From contig CP007152.1 of NCBI GenBank assembly GCA_000831005.1, positions 62,001-126,000 of the forward strand: DNA of 64,000 nucleotides, read 5' to 3'. Of this stretch, positions 17,861-27,304 are shown one piece after another. Position 1 is the stretch's first letter; each line of letters begins with the position of its first letter. The notes beneath the pieces were generated by a model. That model was given only the letters and a program-made list of their open reading frames with translations, searched no databases and had not been told where the DNA came from. This DNA comes from Marinobacter salarius. GTDB lineage: Bacteria > Pseudomonadota > Gammaproteobacteria > Pseudomonadales > Oleiphilaceae. The translations under genes and the position numbers were made by a program.

Positions 17861-19850
17861 TGTCCGGCCTCCTCTGAGGTGGCGTCTGTGGCAGTGATCT
17901 CTACCAGTAACTGGCTGCGTTTTACCTGGTCGCCTTTGGTGGCCAGTATCTCGCCGACCGTGCCATCGCGGTCGGCTTTTACTGGATGCTCCATCTTCAT
18001 GGCCTCCAGGATGACCAGGGTGTCGCCCTGTTTCACCGCCTGGCCGGCCTGGACCAGAACATCAATAATGGCGCCGTCCATGGTGGCTTGATACGGCCAC
18101 TGCCGCTGGCGGCGGCACCGCTGGCCGGCTGGTGGGTCACGTCACGCACTGCCAGTGCCTGCCCGAACGCCTGCAAATATAGGTGATCGCCCTGGCGGTG
18201 ATATTGGCATCGCTGACGAACGCCGTTGTCGATAATGCATAACAGGCCATCGCCCATGCTTTCAAGGTCGAGCTCGTATTGCTCTTCGCCCAGGGTCACG
18301 GTGACATGATTGCCGGCGCGGCGGACCAGCAGTTCCAGGGTTTTATCGCCGGTATCCAGTTTCATCGGACTGACGGTCGAGGGTGTGTTGCTCCAGGCAT
18401 TATTGAGGTCGGCCCGAACGTCAGGACGGCCTGAATTGCCATGGCTGAACACGCAGGCCGCCAACGCGAGCTCGCGGATGCTGCTGTCTTTTGGTGCCAG
18501 GGATGGATCGTCTCTGAACGCCTGTTGCAGGAAGGCGGTGGTGGCCTCGCCTTCGCCGAAGGTGTCGTCCGCGATGATGCGGCTCAGGAAATAACGGTTG
18601 GTGGTCACACCGAATACAGTGGTGTCTTCCAGCGCCCTGAGCAGCCGACGACGGGCTTCGTTGCGATTGGCGCCCCAGGCGATCACCTTGGCCAGCATGG
18701 GATCATAGTGAGGCGTAATCGAGTCCCCGGAGCGCACGCCGGTATCAAACCGCAACCCTTCGCCTTCCGCAGGCTGGAACTGGTGCAGCGGCCCGGTTTG
18801 CGGTGTGAAGCCGTTGGCTGGGTCTTCTGCGTAAAGGCGCACTTCAATGGCATGGCCGTTCAGCTGGATCTGGTCCTGTGTTAGTGGCAGCGCCAGGCCC
18901 TCGGCCACGGAAAGCTGCCAGGCCACCAGATCCTGCCCGGTAATGAGTTCGGTCACCGGGTGCTCCACCTGCAGGCGGGTGTTCATTTCCAGGAAGTAGA
19001 AATTGCGGTCCTTGTCGACGAGGAACTCGACCGTACCAGCACCTTCATAGCCACAGGCCAGCGCCGCCTTCACGGCAGCTTCGCCCATGGCCTGGCGCAG
19101 TTCGGGTGTTACAAACGGAGAGGGTGCCTCTTCGACGACTTTCTGATGGCGCCGCTGAACTGAACAGTCCCGTTCACCGAGATACACCGCGTTACCGTGT
19201 TGGTCTGCAAATATCTGGATTTCGATATGGCGGGGTTCAATAACCGCCTTCTCCAGAATCAGCTCACCATCGCCAAAGGCCTGCTTGGCTTCGGAGCGAG
19301 CCCGCTGAATGTTATCGGCCAGTTCCGCTGCCTTTTCCACCAGACGCATACCACGGCCACCCCCGCCGGCAGAGGCCTTGATCATCAATGGGTAGCCGAT
19401 ATTTTCGGCGGCGTTGATGAGTTCTTCGTCGCTGGCATTGTCGCCCTCGAACCCCGGCACCACCGGCACACCGGCTTCCTGCATGGCAATCTTCGATCGC
19501 CGCTTACTGCCCATCAGCTCAATAGCCGCCTCCGGTGGCCCGACAAACACCAGGCCGGCGTCTTTGCAGGCCCTGGCAAACCCGGAATTCTCCGACAGGA
19601 ACCCATACCCCGGGTGCACGCAATCCGCCCCGGTTTTCCGCGCCGCCTCAATAATCGCCTCTGCGTTCAAATACGACGCCGATACCTGAGCCGGTCCGAT
19701 ACACACCGCCTCGTCGGCCAATTCCACGTGCAGGGCCTTGGCGTCTGCCTCGGAATACACTGCCACCGTCCGGTATCCCAGCGACTTCGCGGTTTTGATC
19801 ACCCGTACGGCGATTTCGCCTCGGTTCGCTATCAGGAGCTTTTTTAGCAT
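17857..19850 (-). CDS. atuF: geranyl-CoA carboxylase, biotin-containing alpha subunit (one frame break)
   Basis: About 664 residues: biotin carboxylase domains (LLIANRGEIAVRVIKTAK, HPGYGFLSENSGFA, ATP-grasp KASAGGGGRGMRLV, FLEMNTRLQVEHPVTE) and a C-terminal biotinyl domain with the biotin Lys in ILEAMKMEHPV. It charges biotin with CO2 for AtuC to carboxylate cis-geranyl-CoA. Start ATG at 19850 (MLKKLLIANRG) fits the family; an in-frame ATG at 19865 is possible. The frame breaks near 18085: GSGRIK must be joined to ATMDGAIIDVL, one G missing from AAG-GCC. The paralogous methylcrotonyl-CoA carboxylase (LiuD) is the alternative; gene order favours Atu. Confidence 0.9.
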
Positions 19851-19881
19851 TTTTGCTGGTCTCATGGTTGGGTGGTTATCC

Positions 19882-19997
19882 GCTTTGGTGGGAGGGAGGC
19901 CCTGGTTCAGGACACGCCGTGAATACGTCCATGTAGGCTCCTAAAAAACATCCATGTTTTTTAGGGTCCTGAACCAGGGCCTCCCTCCCACCAAAGC
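19882..19997 (+). repeat. long-hairpin element copy 2 (atuF/atuE gap)
   Basis: A perfect 32-bp outer stem: 19882-19913 pairs with 19966-19997 (arm begins GCTTTGGTGGGAGGGAGGCC). Inside, a 10-bp hairpin with loop TCCA (19941-19964, centre AACATCCATGTT) and a smaller one, TACGTCCATGTA (19924-19935), flank the conserved spacer GGCTC. The consensus core is on the plus strand, opposite to copy 3 only 57 bp away. No T-run follows either arm. Confidence 0.85.
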
Positions 19998-20053
19998 TCC
20001 TTCCAACTGTTGTAATTGCATGTCTGTTTTTATGAGCGTTTTGCACGGTGTCT

Positions 20054-20165
20054 GGGGTCGGGGTTGATCCGGCTTTCCGGGACCGTCAAAAACATGGATG
20101 TTTTTGTCGAGCGTACAGGGACGTATTCACCGCGTGTCCCGGAAAGCCGGATCAATCCCGACCCT
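20054..20165 (-). repeat. long-hairpin element copy 3 (atuF/atuE gap)
   Basis: The outer arms 20054-20083 and 20136-20165 pair at 28 of 30 positions; the two exceptions are G-T. The hairpins are AAAAACATGGATGTTTTT (20088-20105) and TACAGGGACGTA (20114-20125). The inner 50 bp is identical to copies 4 and 6 while most of the outer stem differs. The consensus core reads on the minus strand. Together with copy 2 it fills the 321-bp gap between the atuF start and the end of atuE; nothing else is visible there. Confidence 0.85.
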
Positions 20166-20171
20166 CCACCA

Positions 20172-20988
20172 TCAGTCTGACTTGGCCCAGGAAGCCGGCC
20201 GCTTCTGCATAAACGCAAGAGTCCCCTCAGAGCCTTCGTCACTGCGAATCGCCTCGGCAAACTTCCCGGCAGCACTGTCCAGAAGCCCACTCATCGACTC
20301 GTGACCAACGCGGTGCAACAACGCTTTGGTCTGGGCCGTCGCATTCGGCGCGCACTGCTGTACCCGGTCAACCGCATGGCCGAGCAACTCATCAATCTCA
20401 ACTTCAGACTCCGCCACCTGGTGAACAATCCCCAGCCGGCACGCCTCATCCGCGTCCACTCGCAGCCCCAGCAACGCCAACCGCCGCGCCTGTGTTAGCC
20501 CGATGCGCTCCACCACAAACGGCGCAATCTGCGCAGGAATGACCCCCAGGGTCGTCTCCGGCATACCAAACTTGGCTGTCGGCCCGGCAATCGCCACATC
20601 CGACACACAGGCCAGCCCAAAACCGCCGCCCATCACCGCGCCCTCGGTGACTGCAATCACCACCTTCGACGACTCGTTCACCTGTTGAATCATCTGACCG
20701 AACGCCCGGTTCAACCGGTAGAAGGATCTTCCTCACCCTCGGCAGGCTTCTGCCCGCGGGCACCGGCCATGTCTTGATGTCCCCGCCGGCACAAAAGTGG
20801 CCACCGGCTCCGCGAATCACCACGGCACGAATGCTGGCGTCGTTCTCAACCTGACTGAACACCGTCGACAGTTCCGCCACCATTTGCAGGCTCATGGCGT
20901 TCCGAACGTCCGGCCGGTTGATGGTGACGTGAAGGGCAGGCCCCTGTTTTTCCAGAACTAGCGTTTCGCAATGCGGTAATTGATCCAT
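20172..20988 (-). CDS. atuE: isohexenylglutaconyl-CoA hydratase / enoyl-CoA hydratase family (two frame breaks)
   Basis: A crotonase-fold protein of about 272 residues. The oxyanion-hole segments are FCAGGDIK (first half) and EGAVMGGGFGLACVSD (second half), and the late active-site loop is FGMPETTLGVIPAQI. In the atu pathway this enzyme hydrates the carboxylated geranyl-CoA product. ATG at 20988 (MDQLPHCETLVLEK) has GGAG 7 nt upstream. Two frame breaks, near 20768 (GGDIK to DMAGARGQKPAEGEE; one G lost) and near 20715 (EEDP to FYRLNRAFGQM; one T lost), are both restored by one base in a short homopolymer. Confidence 0.88.
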
Positions 20989-21013
20989 GTTCGACTCCAA
21001 GAAAGTTGTCCGG

Positions 21014-21135
21014 GGACCGGTGCGTGGGTGGGAAGGCTTTTCCGGGACCGTCAAAAACATGGATGTTTTTGTCGAGCGTACAGGGACGTATTCACCGCGT
21101 GTCCCGGAAAAGCCTTCCCACCCATGTGCCGGTCC
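21014..21135 (-). repeat. long-hairpin element copy 4 (atuE/atuD gap)
   Basis: The longest copy: arms 21014-21048 and 21101-21135 form a 35-bp stem with three non-Watson-Crick positions, all G-T in the plus-strand reading. The inner part (AAAAACATGGATGTTTTT, then TACAGGGACGTA) is the same as in copies 3 and 6. The element starts 26 bp upstream of the atuE ATG and ends 28 bp beyond the atuD stop, so it fills the gap. Confidence 0.85.
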
Positions 21136-21162
21136 TTTCTCCCAATGCCAAAATCCAAAAAA

Positions 21163-22321
21163 TCAGTCCCGCTGCTTACCAGGCAAAGTCCCCATCATCT
21201 TGCAGATAATCCCCAACATGATTTCGTCAGCACCGCCGCCAATCGACACCAGCCGCACATCCCGGAACGCACGGGACAGCGGGTTCTCCACATGTAACCA
21301 TTGCCACCCCAATACTGCAGGCAACTGTCCGTCACCTCACGCCCAAGCCGCCCGGCCTTCAGCTTGGCCATTGACGCCAGCTTGGTCACATCCTTGCCTT
21401 CCACATGCAGCTCACAGGCTTGATAGGTGAGGGCACGCAGGGCTTCCACTTCGGTTTGCAACTCTGCCAGGCGGAAGTGAATCACCTGATTGTTGATTAA
21501 CGGCTGCCCGAACGTTTTGCGCTCGCGGCAGTATTCAATGGTCTTGTTGATGCAGAGTTCCAGCGCCTTGATCACGTTGGCCGCGCCCCACATCCGTTCC
21601 TCCTGGAACTGCAACATCTGCATCATGAACCGGTGCCTTCCGCACCGATGCGATAACGCTGCGGCACTCGCACATCGTCAAAGAAAATCTGCGCGGTCTC
21701 GGAAGAGCGCATGCCCAGCTTGTTCAAATGTGGGCTGAAGGAAATGCCCGGCGTGTTCATGGGCACAACGATGAGCGATTTGTTCTTGTGGGGCTTGTCG
21801 TCGGAGGTGTTGGCCAGCAGGCAGATAAAGTCGGCTTTGGGGCTGTTGGTGATCCACATCTTGGAGCCGTTGATGACGTAGTCATCGCCGTCCTGCTTTG
21901 CGGTGGTTTTCATTCCCGCCACGTCAGAACCGGCGGCGACTTCGCTGACGCCGATACAGCCCACCATGTCACCGGCAATGGCCGGGGCAAGGAAGGTCCG
22001 TTTGAGTTCGTCAGAGCCAAAGCGTGAAATGGCCGGGGTGCACATATCTGTCTGCACACCTATTGCCAGCGGCACGCCACCACAATGGGCGGTGCCCAGT
22101 TCTTCTGCCGCCACCAGGTTGTAGCTGTAATCCAGGCCCATGCCGCCGTACTCTTCCGGCTTCTGGATGCCCAGCAAGCCCAGGTTGCCGAGCTTCTTGA
22201 AGATATCGTGAATCGGGAACTCGCCGGCTTCTTCCCATTCGTCGCAGTGGGGATTGATTTCCTTCTCCACGAAATCGCGGACGGTTTTTCTGAGGGCTTC
22301 GTGTTCGGCTGTGAATTTCAC
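21163..22321 (-). CDS. atuD: citronellyl-CoA dehydrogenase, acyl-CoA dehydrogenase family (two frame breaks)
   Basis: An FAD enzyme of about 386 residues that introduces the 2,3-double bond in citronellyl-CoA. It shows the standard acyl-CoA dehydrogenase segments IGVSEVAAGSDVAGMKTTA, WITNSPKADF, LNKLGMRSSETAQIFFDDVRVP, and the C-terminal FGQPLINNQVIHFRLAEL and QYWGGNGYM. Start GTG at 22321 with AGGAG 8-9 nt upstream. The frame breaks at about 21627 (EGTG to FMMQMLQFQ; one T lost) and 21296 (GGNGYMW to ENPLSRAFRDVRL; one G lost). The joined end, ending GTLPGKQRD, is at 21163. Confidence 0.9.
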
Positions 22322-22552
22322 GTTTTTGTTCTCCTGATTGATTGTTAGCCCGTGCCTATTTGGTGATGGTGCACGTTCTCTAGCTTGGGTGGCTGCTGTG
22401 TGGGCCCGCCCACACAGCAGCTTTTGACTGTAAGTTTGTTGCTTCCTGCTGCTTATTTATCGGGTTACGTCTGTGGATAATCAGACCTACTTTGTTAGCG
22501 TCAATTTTCCCGAAAAGCCGGCTCACCAAAAGCGACAACTGGTGATCCACCA

Positions 22553-22660
22553 GAACCGGGGCGGAGGGCTTCCCAAAAACGTGGAGCGCCAGGGATGGCG
22601 CGACCGAGCCTACAGGGACGTATTTACGGGCGTTTTTTGGGAAGCCCTCCACCCCGGTTC
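22553..22660 (-). repeat. long-hairpin element copy 5 (atuD/atuC gap)
   Basis: Arms 22553-22581 and 22631-22660 pair over 29 bp with one mismatch and one single-A length difference. The inner hairpins are GCGCCAGGGATGGCGC (22586-22601) and TACAGGGACGTA (22611-22622), separated by the conserved spacer CGAGCC. The outer arm (GAACCGGGGCGGAGGGCTTC) is unrelated to most other copies. The rest of the 361-bp gap between the atuD start and atuC stop shows no gene. Confidence 0.85.
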
Positions 22661-22682
22661 CAACCACCGTAATCAAGACCGC

Positions 22683-24299
22683 CTACAAGCGGGCAACGCC
22701 AAATGAATTAGGCCGCAACTGCCGAACCTCAGCCTCCCGACAAACCGAAAGCACCAACGCCAGAACCCGCCGGGTATCCCGCGGATCTATCAGCCCGTCG
22801 TCCCACAACCGAGCTGTACCGAACAGGGCCGTAGAGCCGTCTTCCAGTTTCTTGGCCGTGGCCTGCTCCAGGAAATCCAGCGTTTTCGGATCTGGTTCCA
22901 GGCCGCCCCGGCGCTGTTTGTCCTCGGCCACAATGCGCATCACCTTGCCCGCCTGAGCAGGGCCCATGACCGCCGTGCGGCTGTTGGGCCAGGCGAAGAT
23001 GAAGCGTGGGTCCAGGCCGCGGCCACACATCGCGTAGTTGCCTGCACCATAGGAACCGCCGATCACAATTGCGACCTTGGGCACCCGGCAATTCGCCACC
23101 GCCTGGATCATCTTTGATCCATGTTTGATGATGCCGTTCTGTTCCGAATGAGTGCCCACCATGAAACCCGTGGTGTTATGCAGGAACAGCAACGGCGTGC
23201 CGGCCTGGTCGCAGAGCTGGATAAACTGCGCCGCCTTGGTAGCGCCGGCAGGCGTGATCGGGCCGTTGTTGCCGATAATGCCCACCGAGTGACCTTCAAT
23301 GCGGATGGTGCCGCACACGGTCTGGTCGTCGTAGCCGTTCTTGAAATCCATGAACTTCGAGCCGTCGGCTATGCGGGCGAGGATTTCACGCACGTCATAA
23401 GGCTTCTTGGCGTCGCTGGGAATAACGCCCAGCAACTCTTCGGCTGGGTAGATCGGCTCTTCCCATTCCGGCTCCCGCGACGGGGGCAACTGCTCGTTCC
23501 AGGGCAGGGCGTCGAGCACATTGCGGGCGTGGCGGATGCCGTCGGCGTCGTCCTCGGCCAGGTATTCCGCCGTGCCGGCCACTTCTGCGTGCATCTGTGC
23601 GCCGCCGAGCTCTTCATCGGTAGCGACTTCGCCGGTGGCCGCTTTCAGCAGGGGAGGGCCGGCGAGGAACATCTTGGCCTGTTCCCGCACCACAATCACA
23701 TAATCCGACAGCCCCGGCTGATAGGCACCGCCGGCGGTCGCATTGCCATGAACCACCGTTACCTGCGGAATGCCAGCGGCGGACATGCGTGCCTGGTTGG
23801 CGAAACCGCGCGCGCCCAACACGAAAATGTCCGTGGCGTAGTTCAGGTTGGCGCCGCCGCTTTCAGACAGTGACACCACCGGCAGCTTGTTCTCCATGGC
23901 AATTTGTTGCAGCCGCAGGGTCTTGTCCAGCCCCGCCGGTGTGATGGTGCCGCCCTTGATGGCGCTGTTACTGGCCACCACCAGGCAACGAATGCCGCTA
24001 ACCGTGCCAATGCCGGCGATAATGCCGCCACCGGACAGGCTGCCGTCCTTGTCGTCATGCATCTTGTAGCCGGCCAGGGAGCACAGCTCCAGGAACGGCG
24101 TGCCGCGATCCAGCAGGCGATTGATGCGATCACGGGGTAACAGTTTCCCGCGCTTGGTGAACTTCTCCCGCGCCGCTTCCGCCAGATCAAGAACCTTCTG
24201 CTCCACATCGCGGAAGGTGCCAATGTGCGCCTCCATCACCTCCGCGTTTTCGTGAAAGTCATCCGACTGGGGATTAACGGTGGACTCCAGTATCTGCAT
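22683..24299 (-). CDS. atuC: geranyl-CoA carboxylase, carboxyltransferase beta subunit
   Basis: A 538-residue acyl-CoA carboxyltransferase with two crotonase-like halves. Oxyanion segments include SESGGANLNYATDIF in the N-terminal half and GGSYGAGNYAMCGRGLDPRF in the C-terminal half. Conserved LCDQAGTPLLFLHNTTGFMVG lies between them. It transfers carboxyl from biotin on AtuF to the gamma-methyl of geranyl-CoA. GAGGAG lies 8 nt before ATG at 24299 (MQILESTVNP), so the in-frame GTG at 24320 is rejected. The frame is intact. LiuB (methylcrotonyl-CoA carboxylase beta) is the close paralogue; presence of atuA, atuG and atuH and absence of a HMG-CoA lyase gene favour AtuC. Confidence 0.92.
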   Translation of the reverse strand: MQILESTVNPQSDDFHENAEVMEAHIGTFRDVEQKVLDLAEAAREKFTKRGKLLPRDRINRLLDRGTPFLELCSLAGYKMHDDKDGSLSGGGIIAGIGTVSGIRCLVVASNSAIKGGTITPAGLDKTLRLQQIAMENKLPVVSLSESGGANLNYATDIFVLGARGFANQARMSAAGIPQVTVVHGNATAGGAYQPGLSDYVIVVREQAKMFLAGPPLLKAATGEVATDEELGGAQMHAEVAGTAEYLAEDDADGIRHARNVLDALPWNEQLPPSREPEWEEPIYPAEELLGVIPSDAKKPYDVREILARIADGSKFMDFKNGYDDQTVCGTIRIEGHSVGIIGNNGPITPAGATKAAQFIQLCDQAGTPLLFLHNTTGFMVGTHSEQNGIIKHGSKMIQAVANCRVPKVAIVIGGSYGAGNYAMCGRGLDPRFIFAWPNSRTAVMGPAQAGKVMRIVAEDKQRRGGLEPDPKTLDFLEQATAKKLEDGSTALFGTARLWDDGLIDPRDTRRVLALVLSVCREAEVRQLRPNSFGVARL

Positions 24300-24355
24300 C
24301 GAATTCTCCTCAGTCGTCACTCAACACTTTTGGCGTGACTGCCCGGTGGAACCCA

Positions 24356-25174
24356 TTAAAGCTCATTGTTCTTCGCTTTCGGGAACGGCCAAACTCGGCC
24401 CCCCTGGGACGCGGCGCCGTCAATTCGCAAACAGTCCCCACTGATAAACGCCGCCGCCGGGCTCAGCAGGAAACAAATCGCTGCACTGACCTCGGACTCC
24501 GTCCCCATTCGCTTAAGAGGCACGTTATCCCCGAGGCTACGAATCCACTGCTTCATATGTTCGGGATAGTTATCCATCCCACTGGAGGCAATCCAGCCCG
24601 GAGCCACAGCGTTCACCCGAACCCCGGAGCAACCCCACTCAACCGCAGCGGTCTGGGTAAAATTCACCATCCCCGCTCGTGCAGCGCCGGAATGCCCCAT
24701 GCCGGGCATGCCGCCCCACATGTCAGCCACAATGTTCACGATGGCGCCGCCGGTTTTTGACAACAGCTGATTGTAGGCTTCACGGGCAATGAGAAAGCCA
24801 CCCGTAAGATTCGTGCGAACCACCGTCTCCCAACCTTTCTGGTTGATGTTTGCCAACGGCGACGGAAACTGACCCCCGGCGTTATTCACGACGCCGTTCA
24901 GCCCGCCATGTTCCTCAATGATGGCCGTCACGGTCGCCTTTACAGACTCTTCCTCACGGATGTCGCACACGTGAGCGGAAGCGATACCACCGTCCTCAGT
25001 AATCTCGGCTTTGACCGCCTCAACCTTCTCGGCCTTCCGCCCAACCAGAGCGACCCTCGCCCCAAGCGCGGCGAGTTCATGAGCGGTACAACGCCCAATT
25101 CCGGAACCACCCCCGGTAACGATGAAAACCTGATCCCGAAAGAGATTCGGGTGAAAAACAGACTGATAGCTCAT
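24356..25174 (-). CDS. atuB: short-chain dehydrogenase of the atu cluster
   Basis: A 272-residue classical SDR. It has the cofactor loop VTGGGSGIGRCTAHELAA, NNAGGQFPSPLA, and GGMPGMGHSGAARAGMVNFT, in which the usual YxxxK position carries His-Ser-Gly-Ala-Ala-Arg. This departs from the Tyr-Lys pair, as in the 2,4-dienoyl-CoA-reductase-like/PECR branch of SDRs. NAVAPGWI and a late SGDCLRIDGA follow. In P. aeruginosa AtuB is proposed to oxidise citronellol/citronellal or act on an acyl intermediate. The active-site difference argues for reduction or oxidation of an acyl-CoA instead of a simple alcohol; that is inference. Confidence 0.85.
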   Translation of the reverse strand: MSYQSVFHPNLFRDQVFIVTGGGSGIGRCTAHELAALGARVALVGRKAEKVEAVKAEITEDGGIASAHVCDIREEESVKATVTAIIEEHGGLNGVVNNAGGQFPSPLANINQKGWETVVRTNLTGGFLIAREAYNQLLSKTGGAIVNIVADMWGGMPGMGHSGAARAGMVNFTQTAAVEWGCSGVRVNAVAPGWIASSGMDNYPEHMKQWIRSLGDNVPLKRMGTESEVSAAICFLLSPAAAFISGDCLRIDGAASQGGRVWPFPKAKNNEL

Positions 25175-25201
25175 AACAAGAGGACCTTTTCAAATGTTCG
25201 G

Positions 25202-25311
25202 GCGCTCTGGTGGGAAGGTTTGTCCGGGACCGTCAAAAACATGGATGTTTTTGTCGAGCGTACAGGGACGTATTCACCGCGTGTCCCGGACAAACCTTCC
25301 CACCAGAGTGC
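25202..25311 (-). repeat. long-hairpin element copy 6 (atuB/atuA gap)
   Basis: Arms 25202-25230 and 25283-25311 pair at 28 of 29 positions, the exception being G-T. The inner 50 bp is identical to copies 3 and 4. The outer arm (GGTGGGAAGGTTTGTCCGGG) resembles copy 4 but differs at two positions, both matched by complementary changes in the opposite arm. It lies 16 bp before the end of atuA and 27 bp upstream of the atuB ATG. Confidence 0.85.
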
Positions 25312-25327
25312 ATGCACCAATGTAAAA

Positions 25328-27133
25328 TCAATCAAGCAGTTCAGCACGAACCGGAACAGGGAACTCAAGCAACTGCTGGGCAAACGCCTTCCCCTGCGGA
25401 TCAATCCGCAAGCTGGCAACGCCCCCGCCACCAAGACTGTGTTCCAACAGGAAATTAAAGGCCTGAAACCCCGGCAACGCCCAACGGGTCACCCGACCAT
25501 GCTCAGGGTGTAGCGTATGGGCCATCCATTCCGCCACAGCCAACTCCGTCAACGCCGCCTCAATAAACGGCACAAACTCCGCCTTGCGGGCAATCACCCC
25601 GATGTTGGTGTGATCCCCCTTGTCACCACTGCGCGCCCAGGCCAGTTGAATCAAAGGCACCGTGGTATCCGTGGCCGGAGCGGCCGCACTGGCAGACTGC
25701 TCAATCAGCTGGCTTGGCTCGAACCCGCCGTCAGTAGCCACGTCTACCGTCTGCTTGCCGCCACCAAGATCCACGGCAACGGATACCTCCGTTTTCGGAA
25801 CCAGGCACGAATACAACCGAATCTTCGGCCACACCGTCGGCCGTCCACCCACAATGCCCGTAATCCCAGGTGCCATCCCTGTCGCCGCTTGGGCGATTTC
25901 CCGGGAAAACAGCACCAGCGCTTCCTTCTTGAGGTGGGCCGTGCTGATCTTCACCACCACCTCCCGACACTCTCCCATACGTCCCTGAGCGCCGTAGGTG
26001 GCCTCGGTGCCTAATAGTTCGATGCTGGTTTCCGTGTAGTCCGGCAAGCCCCGCTCACTGAACATCCGCGAGGTTTTGGCCAGGATCGCCTCGGCGACTG
26101 TCTGGGCCTTGGCTTTCGCATCCATGCCTGCCAACAAGAAGGTTACCGTGCACTTGAAACCGTCCGGCCAGGTGCCGGACACCTTATAGCTGTCCGTGGG
26201 GGGAAGCCCCTTGGCGCCAGAAACCCGAACCTCGTCCGTTGCCACTTCCTTCAGGGAGACCCCGGTAAAATCACAGGTCACATCCGGCAGCTGGTAAGCT
26301 CTCGGGTCGCCGATTTCATAGACCAACTGTTCCGCCACCGTGCCCCGGGACACTTTGCCCCCGGTACCTTGCGGCTTGGTCATGATGAAATCCCCGGTGG
26401 CGGAGACTTCTGCAATCGGAAAGCCCATATCGGCATAACCCTCGGCTACATCTTCCCAGTCGGTAAAGTTACCGCCCGTGGATTGAGCACCACATTCCAG
26501 TAAGTGCCCGGCCAGGCTGCCCTGGGCAAGTCGGTCGTAATCGCTCCAACGCCAGCCGAATTCATGCACCAGAGGCGCCAGGACCAGGGCGCTGTCGGCA
26601 ACCCGGCCGGTGATAACAATGTTCGCACCCTGTTCAAGCGCTGCGACCAATCCCGGAGCGCCAAGGTAGGCGTTCAGGCTGACCAGCATCGGCGGCATTG
26701 GCTGTGCGGTGGTCATCTCGGTGATGCCTGCATCGGCCAGTTGTTTCTTTTTCGGCAAAAGGTCATCACCCAGCACCAGGGCGATCTTCATATCCAACCC
26801 CGCTTTTTCGCACAAAGCCTGCAGAGCATCGCGGCAGGCGACGGGATTGACGCCACCGGCGTTCGCCAATACCCGGATGCCTTTCTGTTTGATCTCACCC
26901 AGCAAGGGGCCCATCACCGTTTGTACGAAGTCGCGGGCGTAACCCTGGCTTGGGTCCTTCATCTTCTGTCCCGCCATGATGGACATAGTGATTTCCGCCA
27001 GGTAGTCCGCCACCAGGTAATCAATATTGCCCTTGTGGACCAGTTGGGCGGCAGCCGTTTCGGTGTCGCCCCAGAAGGCGGCAGAGCAGCCAATACGGAC
27101 GGTTTGTGGCCTGGAGATGTCGGAATCTGGCAT
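25328..27133 (-). CDS. atuA: acyclic terpene utilisation protein AtuA (DUF1446)
   Basis: A 601-residue AtuA-family protein. The N-terminal DUF1446 region begins [16 protein letters not shown] and continues with [37 protein letters not shown] and [17 protein letters not shown]. The C-terminal part shows [20 protein letters not shown], a segment shared with the AtuA C-terminal domain. The protein is needed for citronellol growth in Pseudomonas, but its reaction is unknown. First gene of the minus-strand atu cluster and divergent from the TetR regulator. The frame is intact and the start is ATG at 27133. Confidence 0.93.
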   Translation of the reverse strand: MPDSDISRPQTVRIGCSAAFWGDTETAAAQLVHKGNIDYLVADYLAEITMSIMAGQKMKDPSQGYARDFVQTVMGPLLGEIKQKGIRVLANAGGVNPVACRDALQALCEKAGLDMKIALVLGDDLLPKKKQLADAGITEMTTAQPMPPMLVSLNAYLGAPGLVAALEQGANIVITGRVADSALVLAPLVHEFGWRWSDYDRLAQGSLAGHLLECGAQSTGGNFTDWEDVAEGYADMGFPIAEVSATGDFIMTKPQGTGGKVSRGTVAEQLVYEIGDPRAYQLPDVTCDFTGVSLKEVATDEVRVSGAKGLPPTDSYKVSGTWPDGFKCTVTFLLAGMDAKAKAQTVAEAILAKTSRMFSERGLPDYTETSIELLGTEATYGAQGRMGECREVVVKISTAHLKKEALVLFSREIAQAATGMAPGITGIVGGRPTVWPKIRLYSCLVPKTEVSVAVDLGGGKQTVDVATDGGFEPSQLIEQSASAAAPATDTTVPLIQLAWARSGDKGDHTNIGVIARKAEFVPFIEAALTELAVAEWMAHTLHPEHGRVTRWALPGFQAFNFLLEHSLGGGGVASLRIDPQGKAFAQQLLEFPVPVRAELLD

Positions 27134-27225
27134 GTCTTCACCTTGTTAACGGAAGCCGCAAAGTGCTTTCAGGAACCCTTAAAGGGCCGCTTTTAGCGGA
27201 GATTGTCTATCATGCGGTTGACGAT

Positions 27226-27243
27226 ACCAAGCAAGCGCTTGGT
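27226..27243. promoter_or_regulatory. probable AtuR operator
   Basis: ACCAAGC-AAGC-GCTTGGT is a perfect 7-bp inverted repeat with a 4-bp spacer in the 171-bp region between divergent atuA and atuR. It abuts the predicted -35 box of atuR. A single palindrome of this shape in a divergent TetR/target promoter is the expected position for autoregulation. Confidence 0.65.
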
Positions 27244-27271
27244 TTGTAAACAGGCAAATTCGGGATAGAAT
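27244..27271 (+). promoter_or_regulatory. sigma-70-like promoter of atuR
   Basis: TTGTAA (27244-27249), 16-bp spacer, TAGAAT (27266-27271), 33 nt upstream of the GTG start. The operator palindrome ends at the base before the -35 box. Confidence 0.5.
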
Positions 27272-27304
27272 GGGCGCTCTTCTGTTCCCTGGCTGGAAAA
27301 CACT

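Noticed and set aside
17857..24299. Reading the carboxylase cluster as the leucine/isovalerate (liu) cluster
   Set aside because: No HMG-CoA lyase gene or MerR regulator; AtuA, AtuG, AtuH and a TetR regulator are present in exact atu order.
14990..25311. The repeated hairpin elements as a CRISPR array
   Set aside because: The units are spread over 10 kb between genes, are palindromic and occur in both orientations, with no regular spacers and no cas genes.
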